A DNA stretch of 64,000 nt. Source: Promicromonospora sp. AC04. Lineage in GTDB: Bacteria; Actinomycetota; Actinomycetes; Actinomycetales; Cellulomonadaceae. Below, piece after piece: positions 57,289 to 64,000 of this stretch. The stretch's first letter is position 1, and every line of letters starts with the position of its first letter. Below the pieces are notes generated by a model. That model saw only the letters and a list, made by a program, of their open reading frames with translations, did no database searches and was not told the origin of the DNA. The DNA lies in NCBI RefSeq assembly GCF_003058225.1, contig NZ_QBUG01000001.1:1-64000 (forward strand), given 5' to 3'. A program made the translations under genes and the position numbers.

Positions 57289-58521
57289 ATGACGCTCACC
57301 GACCCGACAGTCCCGGACTCTGCCGCACCGTCGCCGACGACACCGATCTCCCTCGTCCCGTCCGCCCTCGCCCGGGGCCTGACGGTCCCGAAGGGCTTCG
57401 GCGACCAGAGCCTGCTGTCGCCGCGCCGGGACGCGATCCGCCTGCTCGGCGGCATCCCCGACCCGTCCGCGCTGCCTCTCGACGAGCTGCGCGAGGCGCT
57501 CGGCGAGGTCTGGGACGCCGGCGGCGCCGCGGCGTCCCTGCAGTACTCGGGCTCGCACGGCTTCGAGGGGCTGCGCGGCTGGATCGCCGAGCGCGAGGGC
57601 GTCGACCCGCGCCGGATCCTGATCACCAACGGCGGCATGCACGGCCTGTCCCTGACCGTGCAGGCCCTCGTCGAGCACGGCGCCGTCGTCGCCGTCGACA
57701 ACCCGGTCTATCCCCTGTTCCTGCGCACCCTGGAGCTCGTCGGCGCCGGCACGCTACCCGTGCCGGTCGAGGCGGACGGGCTCGACGTCGAGCACCTGGC
57801 GAAGCGGCTGGCCGACGGCGAGCGCATCGCCGCCGTCTACACGGTGCCGGACTTCCACAACCCGTCGCAGGGCACGCTGTCGGCGGCCAAGCGCGCCGCG
57901 CTCGTGGGGCTGGCGGAGCGGTACGGCTTTGTCGTCATCGCCGACGACCCGTACCGCGAGCTGCGGTTCGCGGGCGAGGACCAGGGGCGGCGCGTGTTCT
58001 TCGACTCCGGGCACGTGGTGCACGTCAACACGTTCACCAAGACGCTCGGTCCGGGCCTGCGCCTGGGCTGGCTGGTGCTCCCGGAGCACCTGGTCGACGC
58101 CGTCCTGCGGCTGCGCAACCGGCAGGACTCGCACTCCTCGACGTTTGTCCAGACGCTCGTCGAGCACCTGCTGGTCAGCCGCCCCGGCTGGTTCGACACC
58201 ACGCTCGCCCAGGCGCGCGAGCTGTACCGGCATCGCGCGGAGGTGCTCGTCGCCGAGCTGGAGACCCGGCTCCCCGGGCGGTTCGAGGTCACCGCGCCCG
58301 AGGGCGGGTTCTTCCTCTGGCCGCGGCTGACCGACGACGGCGTGGACACCCGCGAGCTGCACGCGCGCGCCGCCGCCGAGGGAATCGACTACCAGCAGGG
58401 CGAGTTCTTCATCACGGGACCCGGCACGGACTCCGAGCGCCGCCTGCGGCTCGCGTACGGCGACCGGACCGACGAGGAGCTGCGCACCGCCGTCGACCGC
58501 CTGGCCAAGGCCCTCGGGTGA
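57289..58521 (+). CDS. PLP-dependent aminotransferase, class I/II (2-aminoadipate-like)
   Basis: A 410-aa enzyme of fold type I. ISLVPSALARGLTVPKGF precedes the core. LQYSGSHGFEGLRGWIAEREG and ITNGGMHGLSLTVQALV hold the PLP phosphate loop, YTVPDFHNPSQGTLS follows, and the PLP lysine is in NTFTKTLGPGLRLGWLV. The pattern matches LysN-like 2-aminoadipate and aromatic/branched aminotransferases. The link to the neighbouring monooxygenases suggests it handles an amino acid or amine freed from the imported compound. GAGGAG precedes the ATG. Confidence 0.9.
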   Translation: MTLTDPTVPDSAAPSPTTPISLVPSALARGLTVPKGFGDQSLLSPRRDAIRLLGGIPDPSALPLDELREALGEVWDAGGAAASLQYSGSHGFEGLRGWIAEREGVDPRRILITNGGMHGLSLTVQALVEHGAVVAVDNPVYPLFLRTLELVGAGTLPVPVEADGLDVEHLAKRLADGERIAAVYTVPDFHNPSQGTLSAAKRAALVGLAERYGFVVIADDPYRELRFAGEDQGRRVFFDSGHVVHVNTFTKTLGPGLRLGWLVLPEHLVDAVLRLRNRQDSHSSTFVQTLVEHLLVSRPGWFDTTLAQARELYRHRAEVLVAELETRLPGRFEVTAPEGGFFLWPRLTDDGVDTRELHARAAAEGIDYQQGEFFITGPGTDSERRLRLAYGDRTDEELRTAVDRLAKALG

Positions 58522-58551
58522 GGCCGTCGGGCGAGACCGGGTCCGGATAGT

Positions 58552-58600
58552 GAGAAGTCCGGGCCTGGTCCTGGTCATCTCCGGTCTTGCCGCCTATACC
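58552..58600 (+). promoter_or_regulatory. monooxygenase operon promoter with shared regulon motif (copy 3)
   Basis: GAGAAGTCCGG (58552-58562) lies 43 bp before TATACC (58595-58600). Flanking CCGGA ... TCCGG (58544-58562) adds symmetry. The leader to the first ATG is about 55 nt. Confidence 0.65.
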
Positions 58601-58662
58601 TCCCTCACGGTCACCCGCCCGCCGCGCGACCAGCCAGATCAACAAGTTGCGAGGAGCTCTCC

Positions 58663-59247
58663 ATGACTGCACCGAACCCTCCGTCCGCACCCACCGTGGT
58701 GGTCGTGTCCGGGAACCCCCGTCCCGGGTCCCGCACCCTGGGCGCCGCCGAGGCGGCCGCGCGCAGGATCGCCACGGTCCTGGGCATCGACGACGTCGCG
58801 ACGATCGACCTGGCGACCTTCGCCGCCGAGATCCTCGCCCCCGAGCACCCGGCGGCCGACGCCGCGAAGGAGCGCCTCGCGGGCGCCACCGTCGCCGTGA
58901 TCGCCACCCCCGTCTACAAGGCCGCCTACACCGGCCTGCTCAAGTCCTTCCTCGACCTGTACGGCAACGACGGCCTGGCCGGCGTCGTCGCGGTGCCGCT
59001 CGTGGTCTCGGGCAGCCCCGCGCACGCGCTGGCCGGGGAGGTGCACCTGCGGCCCGTGCTCGTCGAGCTCGGGGCCGTGGTGCCCGCCCGGTCGCTGACC
59101 GTCACGGAGGCCCAGCTCGCCGACCTCGACCCGGTGATCGACGCCTGGCTGGACAGGGCGAGCGAGCCGCTGCGGCGCGCGGCGAGCCCCGCCGTCGTCC
59201 TCGCCGGTGCCGGCGCCACCGCCCTCGTCGAGGAGGTCGTCCGATGA
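58663..59247 (+). CDS. NAD(P)H-dependent FMN reductase (SsuE-like)
   Basis: The 194-aa flavodoxin-like reductase supplies reduced FMN to partner monooxygenases. VVVVSGNPRPGSRTLGAAEAAARR (about 11-34) is the FMN phosphate loop of the SsuE family. ATPVYKAAYTGLLKSFLDLYG is the second conserved block. The stop overlaps the next gene by 4 bp (ATGA). Its position before two LLM monooxygenases matches sulfonate- or sulfone-using operons. Confidence 0.92.
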   Translation: MTAPNPPSAPTVVVVSGNPRPGSRTLGAAEAAARRIATVLGIDDVATIDLATFAAEILAPEHPAADAAKERLAGATVAVIATPVYKAAYTGLLKSFLDLYGNDGLAGVVAVPLVVSGSPAHALAGEVHLRPVLVELGAVVPARSLTVTEAQLADLDPVIDAWLDRASEPLRRAASPAVVLAGAGATALVEEVVR

Positions 59248-59819
59248 CCGCCGAGAACATCGACCTGTCTGCCCTGGAGGAGCTCTTGGCCCAGCAGGAC
59301 GAGCCCCAGCTGAGCCCCGAGGAGTTCAAGACGATCTTCCGCAACCACCCCGCGGGCGTCGCCGTCGTCGCGCTCCAGCACGAGGGCCGGCCGGTCGGCT
59401 TCACCGCCACCTCCGTCATCTCCGTGTCCGCGGCACCGCCGCTGCTGGCGTTCTCGCTCGCCTCCACCTCGTCCTCCTGGCCGGCGATCTCCGAGGCCCG
59501 CACCCTCGCGGTCAGCTTCCTCGCCGACCACCAGGACGATGTCTCCGCCCGGTTCGCCACCAGCGGCATCGACCGGTTCGCCGACGGCGGCTGGACACCG
59601 CTGCCCACGGGCGAGCCCGTCATCGACGGCGCCGTGTCCTGGTTCCGGGCCCGCGTCGTCCAGCGCACGCCAATCGGCGACAGCTACCTCGTCTCGCTGC
59701 GCGCCCTGGAGTCCAACCTCACCGCGGCCGGCGACGACAACCCCCGGGAACCGAAGGCCTCTCCCCTGGTCTACAAGAACCGCAACTACCACCGGCTCGG
59801 CGACGACACCACGATCTGA
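59244..59819 (+). CDS. flavin reductase-like FMN-binding protein
   Basis: The 191-aa split-barrel flavin reductase has FRNHPAGVAVVALQHEGRPVGFTATSVISVSAAPPLLAFSL, the family core (about 30-70). LAVSFLADHQDDVSARFA and the C-terminal LVYKNRNYHRL follow. It is a second, structurally unrelated source of reduced flavin in the same operon. The ATG overlaps the preceding stop. Confidence 0.9.
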   Translation: MTAENIDLSALEELLAQQDEPQLSPEEFKTIFRNHPAGVAVVALQHEGRPVGFTATSVISVSAAPPLLAFSLASTSSSWPAISEARTLAVSFLADHQDDVSARFATSGIDRFADGGWTPLPTGEPVIDGAVSWFRARVVQRTPIGDSYLVSLRALESNLTAAGDDNPREPKASPLVYKNRNYHRLGDDTTI

Positions 59820-59844
59820 CCCACGACGACATCGGAGGATCTCC

Positions 59845-61008
59845 TTGCCCTCTTCACCCTTCTTCGTCGGCCTCGACGCCGACGGGGCCGGCGCCCACCC
59901 GGCGGCCGCTGCCGTCGCTCGTCTCGCCGGCACGGACCTGGTGTCCGGCACCCGGCTGGCCCGCACGGTCCGGCAGGCCGAGAACGCCGGCCTGACCTTC
60001 GTCTCCTTCACCGACGCGCTGCTGCCTGCAGTGCCCGGCTCGCCGGCGTCGGCCCGCCTGGACTCGGTCACGCGGGCCGCGTTCGTCTCCCGCACGACGA
60101 CGGCGATCGGCCTGGTGCCGCAGGTGCCGACCACCTATCCCGAGCCCTTCCACGTCGCCGCGCAGCTCGCGTCGCTGGACATCGCTGCGGCGGGGCGCGG
60201 GGGCTGGATCCCGTCGGTCACGCGTGACGCCGCCACGGCCGACGCCTACGGCCGCGCCGTCGTCGGCGACGTAGCCCGCGAGGCGCGCGACGTCGTGCAA
60301 GTGGTGCGGGACCTGTGGGACTCGTGGGAGGACGACGCGGTCATCCGCGACGTCGCCACCGGCCGGTACATCGACCGCGAACGGCTGCACTACGTGGACT
60401 TCCGCGGCGAGACCTTCTCGGTCAAGGGGCCGCTCATCACGCCCCGGCCGCCCCAGGGTCAGCTCGTCGTCCTGGCGTCCGACGGCGACGTCGCGCCGGT
60501 GCTCGACCCGGCCGGCGGCGCCGGGCCGCTCGTCGACGTCACGCTGGTCGGCGGCTCCGGGGCCGCCACGGCCCGCGGCAACGCGGTGGCCGCTCGCGAG
60601 CACTCGCCGCTGACCGGCATCGACATCGAGGTGGTGCTCGACGCCGGCGGGCGCACCGGCGCCGACCGCCTCGCCGTCCTGGACGCCAGCACGCCCGCCG
60701 GCGTCCGGTCGCCGTGGGACACGAGCGCCCTGCGCCACGTGGGCAGCGCGGCCGGGCTGGTCGCGCTGCTCACCGAGCTCGCCACGCCCGGTCCCGACGG
60801 GCGGCGGCCGGTCGACGGCGTGCGCCTGCTGCCCGCCGTGCTCGACGTCGACCTGCCGGTGCTCGCGCGCGACGTCCTGCCCGCCCTGCGTGCGGCCCGC
60901 CTCACCGCGGTGCCCCGGCCGGGCGCCTCGCTGCGCGAGTCCCTCGGGCTGCCGCGCCCCGCCAACCGCTACGACACGCGCGTCCAGGCCGACGCGCTGA
61001 GCGCCTGA
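59845..61008 (+). CDS. LLM-class flavin-dependent oxidoreductase (TTG start)
   Basis: The 387-aa luciferase-like monooxygenase starts at TTG 59845, with CGGAGG 7 bp upstream; no in-frame ATG or GTG fits. TFVSFTDALLP, AAFVSRTTTAIGLVPQVPTTYPEPFHVAAQLASLD and AAGRGGWIPSVTRD match the N-terminal half of the NtaA/SsuD-like family. The C-terminal part is shorter and less typical. It is the third gene of the operon, 11 bp before the second monooxygenase. Confidence 0.85.
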   Translation: MPSSPFFVGLDADGAGAHPAAAAVARLAGTDLVSGTRLARTVRQAENAGLTFVSFTDALLPAVPGSPASARLDSVTRAAFVSRTTTAIGLVPQVPTTYPEPFHVAAQLASLDIAAAGRGGWIPSVTRDAATADAYGRAVVGDVAREARDVVQVVRDLWDSWEDDAVIRDVATGRYIDRERLHYVDFRGETFSVKGPLITPRPPQGQLVVLASDGDVAPVLDPAGGAGPLVDVTLVGGSGAATARGNAVAAREHSPLTGIDIEVVLDAGGRTGADRLAVLDASTPAGVRSPWDTSALRHVGSAAGLVALLTELATPGPDGRRPVDGVRLLPAVLDVDLPVLARDVLPALRAARLTAVPRPGASLRESLGLPRPANRYDTRVQADALSA

Positions 61009-61019
61009 GGAGTCCCGCC

Positions 61020-62492
61020 ATGACCATTCCTGTTACCCGCCCCAGCCGCCCCCAGACCCACCCCAGCCGCCCCCAGACCCACCCCGACCACCCCGACCAC
61101 CCCGACCACCCCGACCACCCGAGCCACCCCATCACCCGCCCCGCCGCCCAGGTGCACTTCGGCGTGTTCTTCCAGGGCGTCAACCACACCACCATCTGGT
61201 CCGACCCCGAGTCCGGCTCGCAGACCGACTTCGCCACCTTCGAGCGCGTGATCCGCACCGCCGAGCGCGGCCTGTTCGACGCGTTCTTCCTCGGCGAGGG
61301 CCTGCGCCTGCGCGAGTCCCGGGGCGCCCTGCACGACCTGGACGTCGTCGGCCGCCCGGACGCGATCACGCAGCTCGCGGCCCTCGCGGCGATCACCACG
61401 CACATCGGCCTGGTGGCCACCCAGAACACCACCTACAACGACCCGGCCGACCTGGCCCGCCGCCTGCAGAGCCTCGACGTGCTGTCCGGCGGGCGCGCCG
61501 CCTGGAACGTGGTGACCACGGACAACGCCTGGACCGGGGCCAACTTCCGCCGCGGCGGCTACCTCGACCACGCCCTGCGCTACGAGCGGGCGCAGGGGCA
61601 GCTGAACGTCGCGCGCCAGATCTGGGACGCCTTCCCCGACTCCGCGGACGGCGCGGGCTCGCCCGGCTCCTCCGACGGCGGCGTGGCCCACGTCTCGGAG
61701 CACAGCGACCTGTTCGACGTCGAGCTCGACCCGACCACGCCGCGCAGCCCGCAGGGCCACCCGGTGATCTTCCAGGCCGGCGACTCGCCGCAGGGCCGGG
61801 ACTTCGCGGCGGCCAACGCGGACGTCATCTTCTCGCGCCACGGCTCCGTGCTGGCCGAGGCGCTCGAGTTCGCCGCTGACGTGCGGCGCCGGGCCGTGGC
61901 GGCCGGCCGGCCCGAGGACGACGTGCAGATCTTCCCGGGCACCGGCATCATCGTCGGCGACACGCCCGCCGAGGCCGAGGAGAAGGCCCGCTGGGTCCGC
62001 TGGAACCAGGTCACCCCGGCCACTGCGCTCTCGACAGTCGGCAACATCTGGGGCGAGGACCTGTCGGGCTACGACCCGGACGGCCCGCTGCCCGCGCACG
62101 ACCCGGTGGTGGAGGAGCTGGGCGGCGAGCGCGGCTCGGCCACCACCGGGGCGCGGACCCGCGAGATCGCCGCGCAGTGGCGGGCGCTGGCCGAGGCCGA
62201 GCACCTGTCCATCCGCGAGCTGGTGGTCCGCAACAGCAGCGAGCGCGGGTTCCAGGGCACGCCCGCGGCGGTGGCCGAGGACCTGGTCCGGTGGGTGCGC
62301 ACCGGCGCCGTCGACGGGTTCAACATCAGCCCGTGGATCGTGCCGTCCGGCCTCGACGACATCGTCGACAAGGTGGTCCCGGAGCTGCAGGAGCGCGGCG
62401 CCTACCCGGCGTCGTACACCGGGACCACGCTGCGCGAGAACCTGGGGCTGCGCGCGCCGCTCACCCGGCGCGCCGCCGTCGGCGCGGCGTAG
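61020..62492 (+). CDS. LLM monooxygenase, NtaA/SnaA/DszA/SfnG type
   Basis: The 490-aa FMNH2-dependent monooxygenase has full-length family features: VHFGVFFQGVNHTTIWSDPESGSQ, GLFDAFFLGEGLRLRE, GLVATQNTTYNDPADLARRLQSLDVLSGGRAAWNVVTT and HPVIFQAGDSPQGRDFAA. Relatives open sulfones, nitrilotriacetate or EDTA. Residues 8-40 are an added His-Pro-Asp repeat (DHPDHPDHPDHP). GAGGAG precedes the ATG. It is the last gene of the operon; reduced flavin comes from the two upstream reductases. Confidence 0.92.
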   Translation: MTIPVTRPSRPQTHPSRPQTHPDHPDHPDHPDHPSHPITRPAAQVHFGVFFQGVNHTTIWSDPESGSQTDFATFERVIRTAERGLFDAFFLGEGLRLRESRGALHDLDVVGRPDAITQLAALAAITTHIGLVATQNTTYNDPADLARRLQSLDVLSGGRAAWNVVTTDNAWTGANFRRGGYLDHALRYERAQGQLNVARQIWDAFPDSADGAGSPGSSDGGVAHVSEHSDLFDVELDPTTPRSPQGHPVIFQAGDSPQGRDFAAANADVIFSRHGSVLAEALEFAADVRRRAVAAGRPEDDVQIFPGTGIIVGDTPAEAEEKARWVRWNQVTPATALSTVGNIWGEDLSGYDPDGPLPAHDPVVEELGGERGSATTGARTREIAAQWRALAEAEHLSIRELVVRNSSERGFQGTPAAVAEDLVRWVRTGAVDGFNISPWIVPSGLDDIVDKVVPELQERGAYPASYTGTTLRENLGLRAPLTRRAAVGAA

Positions 62493-62640
62493 CCCGCGCA
62501 CCGGCCAGGGGTGTCGGGCCAGGCCGCCGCCTCATAGCGGGCTGTCAGTTCTGCGTCAGGACGAGCGCAGGCAACGTTCGTAAGTTCTCCTCGTTGAGCA
62601 GCACCGCGCACGACCCTCGTGCCCAACGAAGGAGACATAC

Positions 62641-63627
62641 ATGGCCCGCATACCGGAACCCCCCGTTCCCTCGCAGTCCGGCCTGAGCTATCAGGGCAGG
62701 CCACTGCCCAGGCCGGACGACGAGGTGGTCGACCAGGGCCTGTCGTTCGACGTCGGGACCCTCGTCAGCCGGCGGCGCGTCCTGTCGCTGCTCGGGGTCG
62801 GCATCGGGGCCGTCGGGCTGGCCGCCTGCGGCGCGTCCGACCCGACCGGGACGTCAAGCTCCGCGGCGACGACGTCGGACGGCGAGATCCCCGACGAGAC
62901 CGCCGGCCCCTACCCGGGCGACGGCTCCAACGGCCCGGACGTGCTGGAGGAGACCGGGATCGTCCGCAGCGACATCCGCTCGAGCATCGGCGGGGGCGCC
63001 ACCGCCGCCGGTGTGCCGATGACCCTCACGCTGACCCTCCTGGACATGGCGAACGACGACGCCCCGTTCCAGGACGTCGCCGTCTATGTCTGGCACTGCG
63101 ACGCCGCCGGCGGCTACTCGATGTACTCCGAGGGCCTGGAGGACGAGACGTACCTGCGCGGTGTCCAGGTCACCGACTCCGACGGCGTCGCGACCTGGAC
63201 GTCGATCTTCCCGGCCTGCTACACCGGCCGCTGGCCGCACATCCACTTCGAGGTCTACCCGGACGTGGGCTCGATCGACGACTCGACCAACGCGATCGCC
63301 ACCTCGCAGGTCGCGCTGCCCGAGGACGTGGCCCGCACCGTGTACGCCCTGGACGAGTACGCCGGCTCGACCGAGAACCTCGACCAGGTCACCCTCGACA
63401 CCGACAACGTCTTCAGCGACGACGGCGGAGAGCTGCAGCTGGCCACCGTGTCCGGCGACGCCGACTCCGGTTACACGGTGGCGCTCACCGTCCGCGTGGA
63501 CACCGCCACGGAGCCCACCGGTGGCGCGGCGCCGGGCGGTGGGGGCGGGGCCGGTGGCGGTGGCGGGGAGCCGCCGTCGGGCGGTCCGTCCGGCGAGCCG
63601 CCGTCGGGCGCGCCGCCGGAGGGGTGA
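62641..63627 (+). CDS. secreted intradiol-dioxygenase-like lipoprotein
   Basis: In this 328-aa protein, an unusually long N-terminus (about 43 residues) precedes a twin-arginine-like signal (SRRRVLSLLGVGIGAVGLAAC) with lipobox Cys63. The mature domain resembles catechol/protocatechuate dioxygenase-like proteins. Candidate non-haem iron ligands are Tyr159 or nearby, Tyr194, His200 and His202 in CYTGRWPHIHFEVY. A Gly/Pro-rich tail (residues 293-328) ends it. GGAG precedes the ATG. Real catalytic activity on aromatics outside the cell is uncertain. Confidence 0.83.
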   Translation: MARIPEPPVPSQSGLSYQGRPLPRPDDEVVDQGLSFDVGTLVSRRRVLSLLGVGIGAVGLAACGASDPTGTSSSAATTSDGEIPDETAGPYPGDGSNGPDVLEETGIVRSDIRSSIGGGATAAGVPMTLTLTLLDMANDDAPFQDVAVYVWHCDAAGGYSMYSEGLEDETYLRGVQVTDSDGVATWTSIFPACYTGRWPHIHFEVYPDVGSIDDSTNAIATSQVALPEDVARTVYALDEYAGSTENLDQVTLDTDNVFSDDGGELQLATVSGDADSGYTVALTVRVDTATEPTGGAAPGGGGGAGGGGGEPPSGGPSGEPPSGAPPEG

Positions 63628-63660
63628 CCTGCGGGGCCGTCGAACGTATCCGGTGCGGCG

Positions 63661-63738
63661 TCGGCAGTTTGCATCACAAACACGGCAGTTTGCATCGAGG
63701 TCGGTCCAGGCCTGGACCGACCTCGATGCAAACTGCCG
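63661..63738. repeat. direct repeat plus perfect 56-bp palindrome, family I
   Basis: CGGCAGTTTGCATC occurs at 63662 and again at 63683, where it begins a 56-bp perfect palindrome (63683-63738) without loop. The inner core GAGGTCGGTCCA-GG/CC-TGGACCGACCTC matches the core of the 31088-31157 palindrome apart from one base per arm. A short CTGCCGA copy follows at 63751. Confidence 0.9.
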
Positions 63739-63797
63739 ACAGCACAGGAGACTGCCGACCCGGACGACCTTGGCTCCGCAGGCCCGGTCGTGCTGGG

Positions 63798-64000
63798 TCA
63801 GAGGCGTTTCTCGAAGCAGATGCTCGACTCCGCCGGGTAGGGCGGGTAGGGGTCGATCCGGGTCCAGCCCTCGCGCTCGTACAGCGCCACCGCCTCGGGC
63901 TGGCGGGTCCCGGTCTGCAGGCGCAGCACCTCGATCCCCCGGTCGCGCGCGGAGCGTTCGACGGCGGCCAGCACGTCCGCGGCCAGGCCTCGACGGCGGT
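63798..64000 (-). CDS. GNAT-family N-acetyltransferase, C-terminal part
   Basis: Translating the minus strand into the stop at 63798 gives RRRGLAADVLAAVERSARDRGIEVLRLQ, TGTRQPEAVALYEREGWTRI and a CFEKRL end. This is the acetyl-CoA-binding and C-terminal part of a GNAT enzyme. The 5' part lies beyond the right edge. The substrate is unknown. Confidence 0.85.
   Translation of the reverse strand, partial: RRRGLAADVLAAVERSARDRGIEVLRLQTGTRQPEAVALYEREGWTRIDPYPPYPAESSICFEKRL

Overview
The window is chromosomal DNA from a high-GC actinobacterium. Three things point to Micrococcales, most likely a Promicromonosporaceae/Cellulomonadaceae-like soil organism: the gene order infC-rpmI-rplT ... pheS-pheT ... 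argCJBDFRGH ... tyrS, the pre-16S leader box at the left edge, and the secreted glycoside hydrolases. The family is inferred from content and order only. I saw no insertion sequence, prophage, CRISPR array or tRNA gene.

Layout. Positions 1-370 (minus strand) hold the promoters and leader of an rRNA operon whose 16S gene lies just off the left edge. glmS, a small conserved gene, tyrS and a PAS/GAF/PP2C phosphatase follow on the minus strand. Plus-strand genes for an MFS exporter and an ATP-grasp ligase come next, then a PadR regulator with its membrane partner and a 3-methyladenine glycosylase. At 11.3-13.8 kb there is a polymorphic toxin with a HINT domain and a probable immunity gene. From 14.5 to 23.3 kb lies a complete, translationally coupled arginine operon (argC-J-B-D-F-R-G-H). 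It is read from a promoter that overlaps ArgR-type boxes and seems to give a leaderless mRNA.

23.5-29.35 kb is an accessory plus-strand cassette. It encodes lipoproteins, a PKD-like secreted protein, a large alpha/beta hydrolase with a helical WXG-like N-terminus, a WXG100-sized protein, a decayed lipoprotein copy and two membrane proteins. It looks like a type VII-like secreted effector locus and is the least characterised block here. 29.4-37.7 kb is a mosaic: GNAT, quinone reductase, a GH43-CBM enzyme, trans-aconitate methyltransferase, TPP-riboswitch-controlled tenA, an F420-type oxidoreductase, a secreted protein and an SDR. An array of about 31-bp tandem repeats running into a perfect 70-bp palindrome lies just upstream of the GH43 gene.

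37.7-46.2 kb is translation machinery on the minus strand: infC, rpmI, rplT, an rRNA methyltransferase, a GerW-like protein, a P-loop kinase, a 2H phosphoesterase, pheS and pheT. 46.5-49.9 kb has a Fur-family regulator with katA, and a GH18 enzyme behind a LacI-type operator.

50-62.5 kb looks like an organosulfur or related substrate-scavenging island. It has a peptide/nickel-type ABC importer, an FAD-linked oxidase, an aminotransferase, two flavin reductases and two flavin-dependent (LLM) monooxygenases. Three of its transcription units share a previously unremarked upstream motif (GAGAAGT[T]CCGG) about 42 bp before the -10 element, so they probably form one regulon. The window ends with a secreted intradiol-dioxygenase-like lipoprotein, a second member of the long-palindrome family and a truncated GNAT gene.

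Two themes recur. Many genes have a TANNNT element 6-7 bp before the start codon and no Shine-Dalgarno sequence, so they are probably leaderless. Long, nearly loop-free palindromes sit in several intergenic gaps and fall into at least two sequence families.
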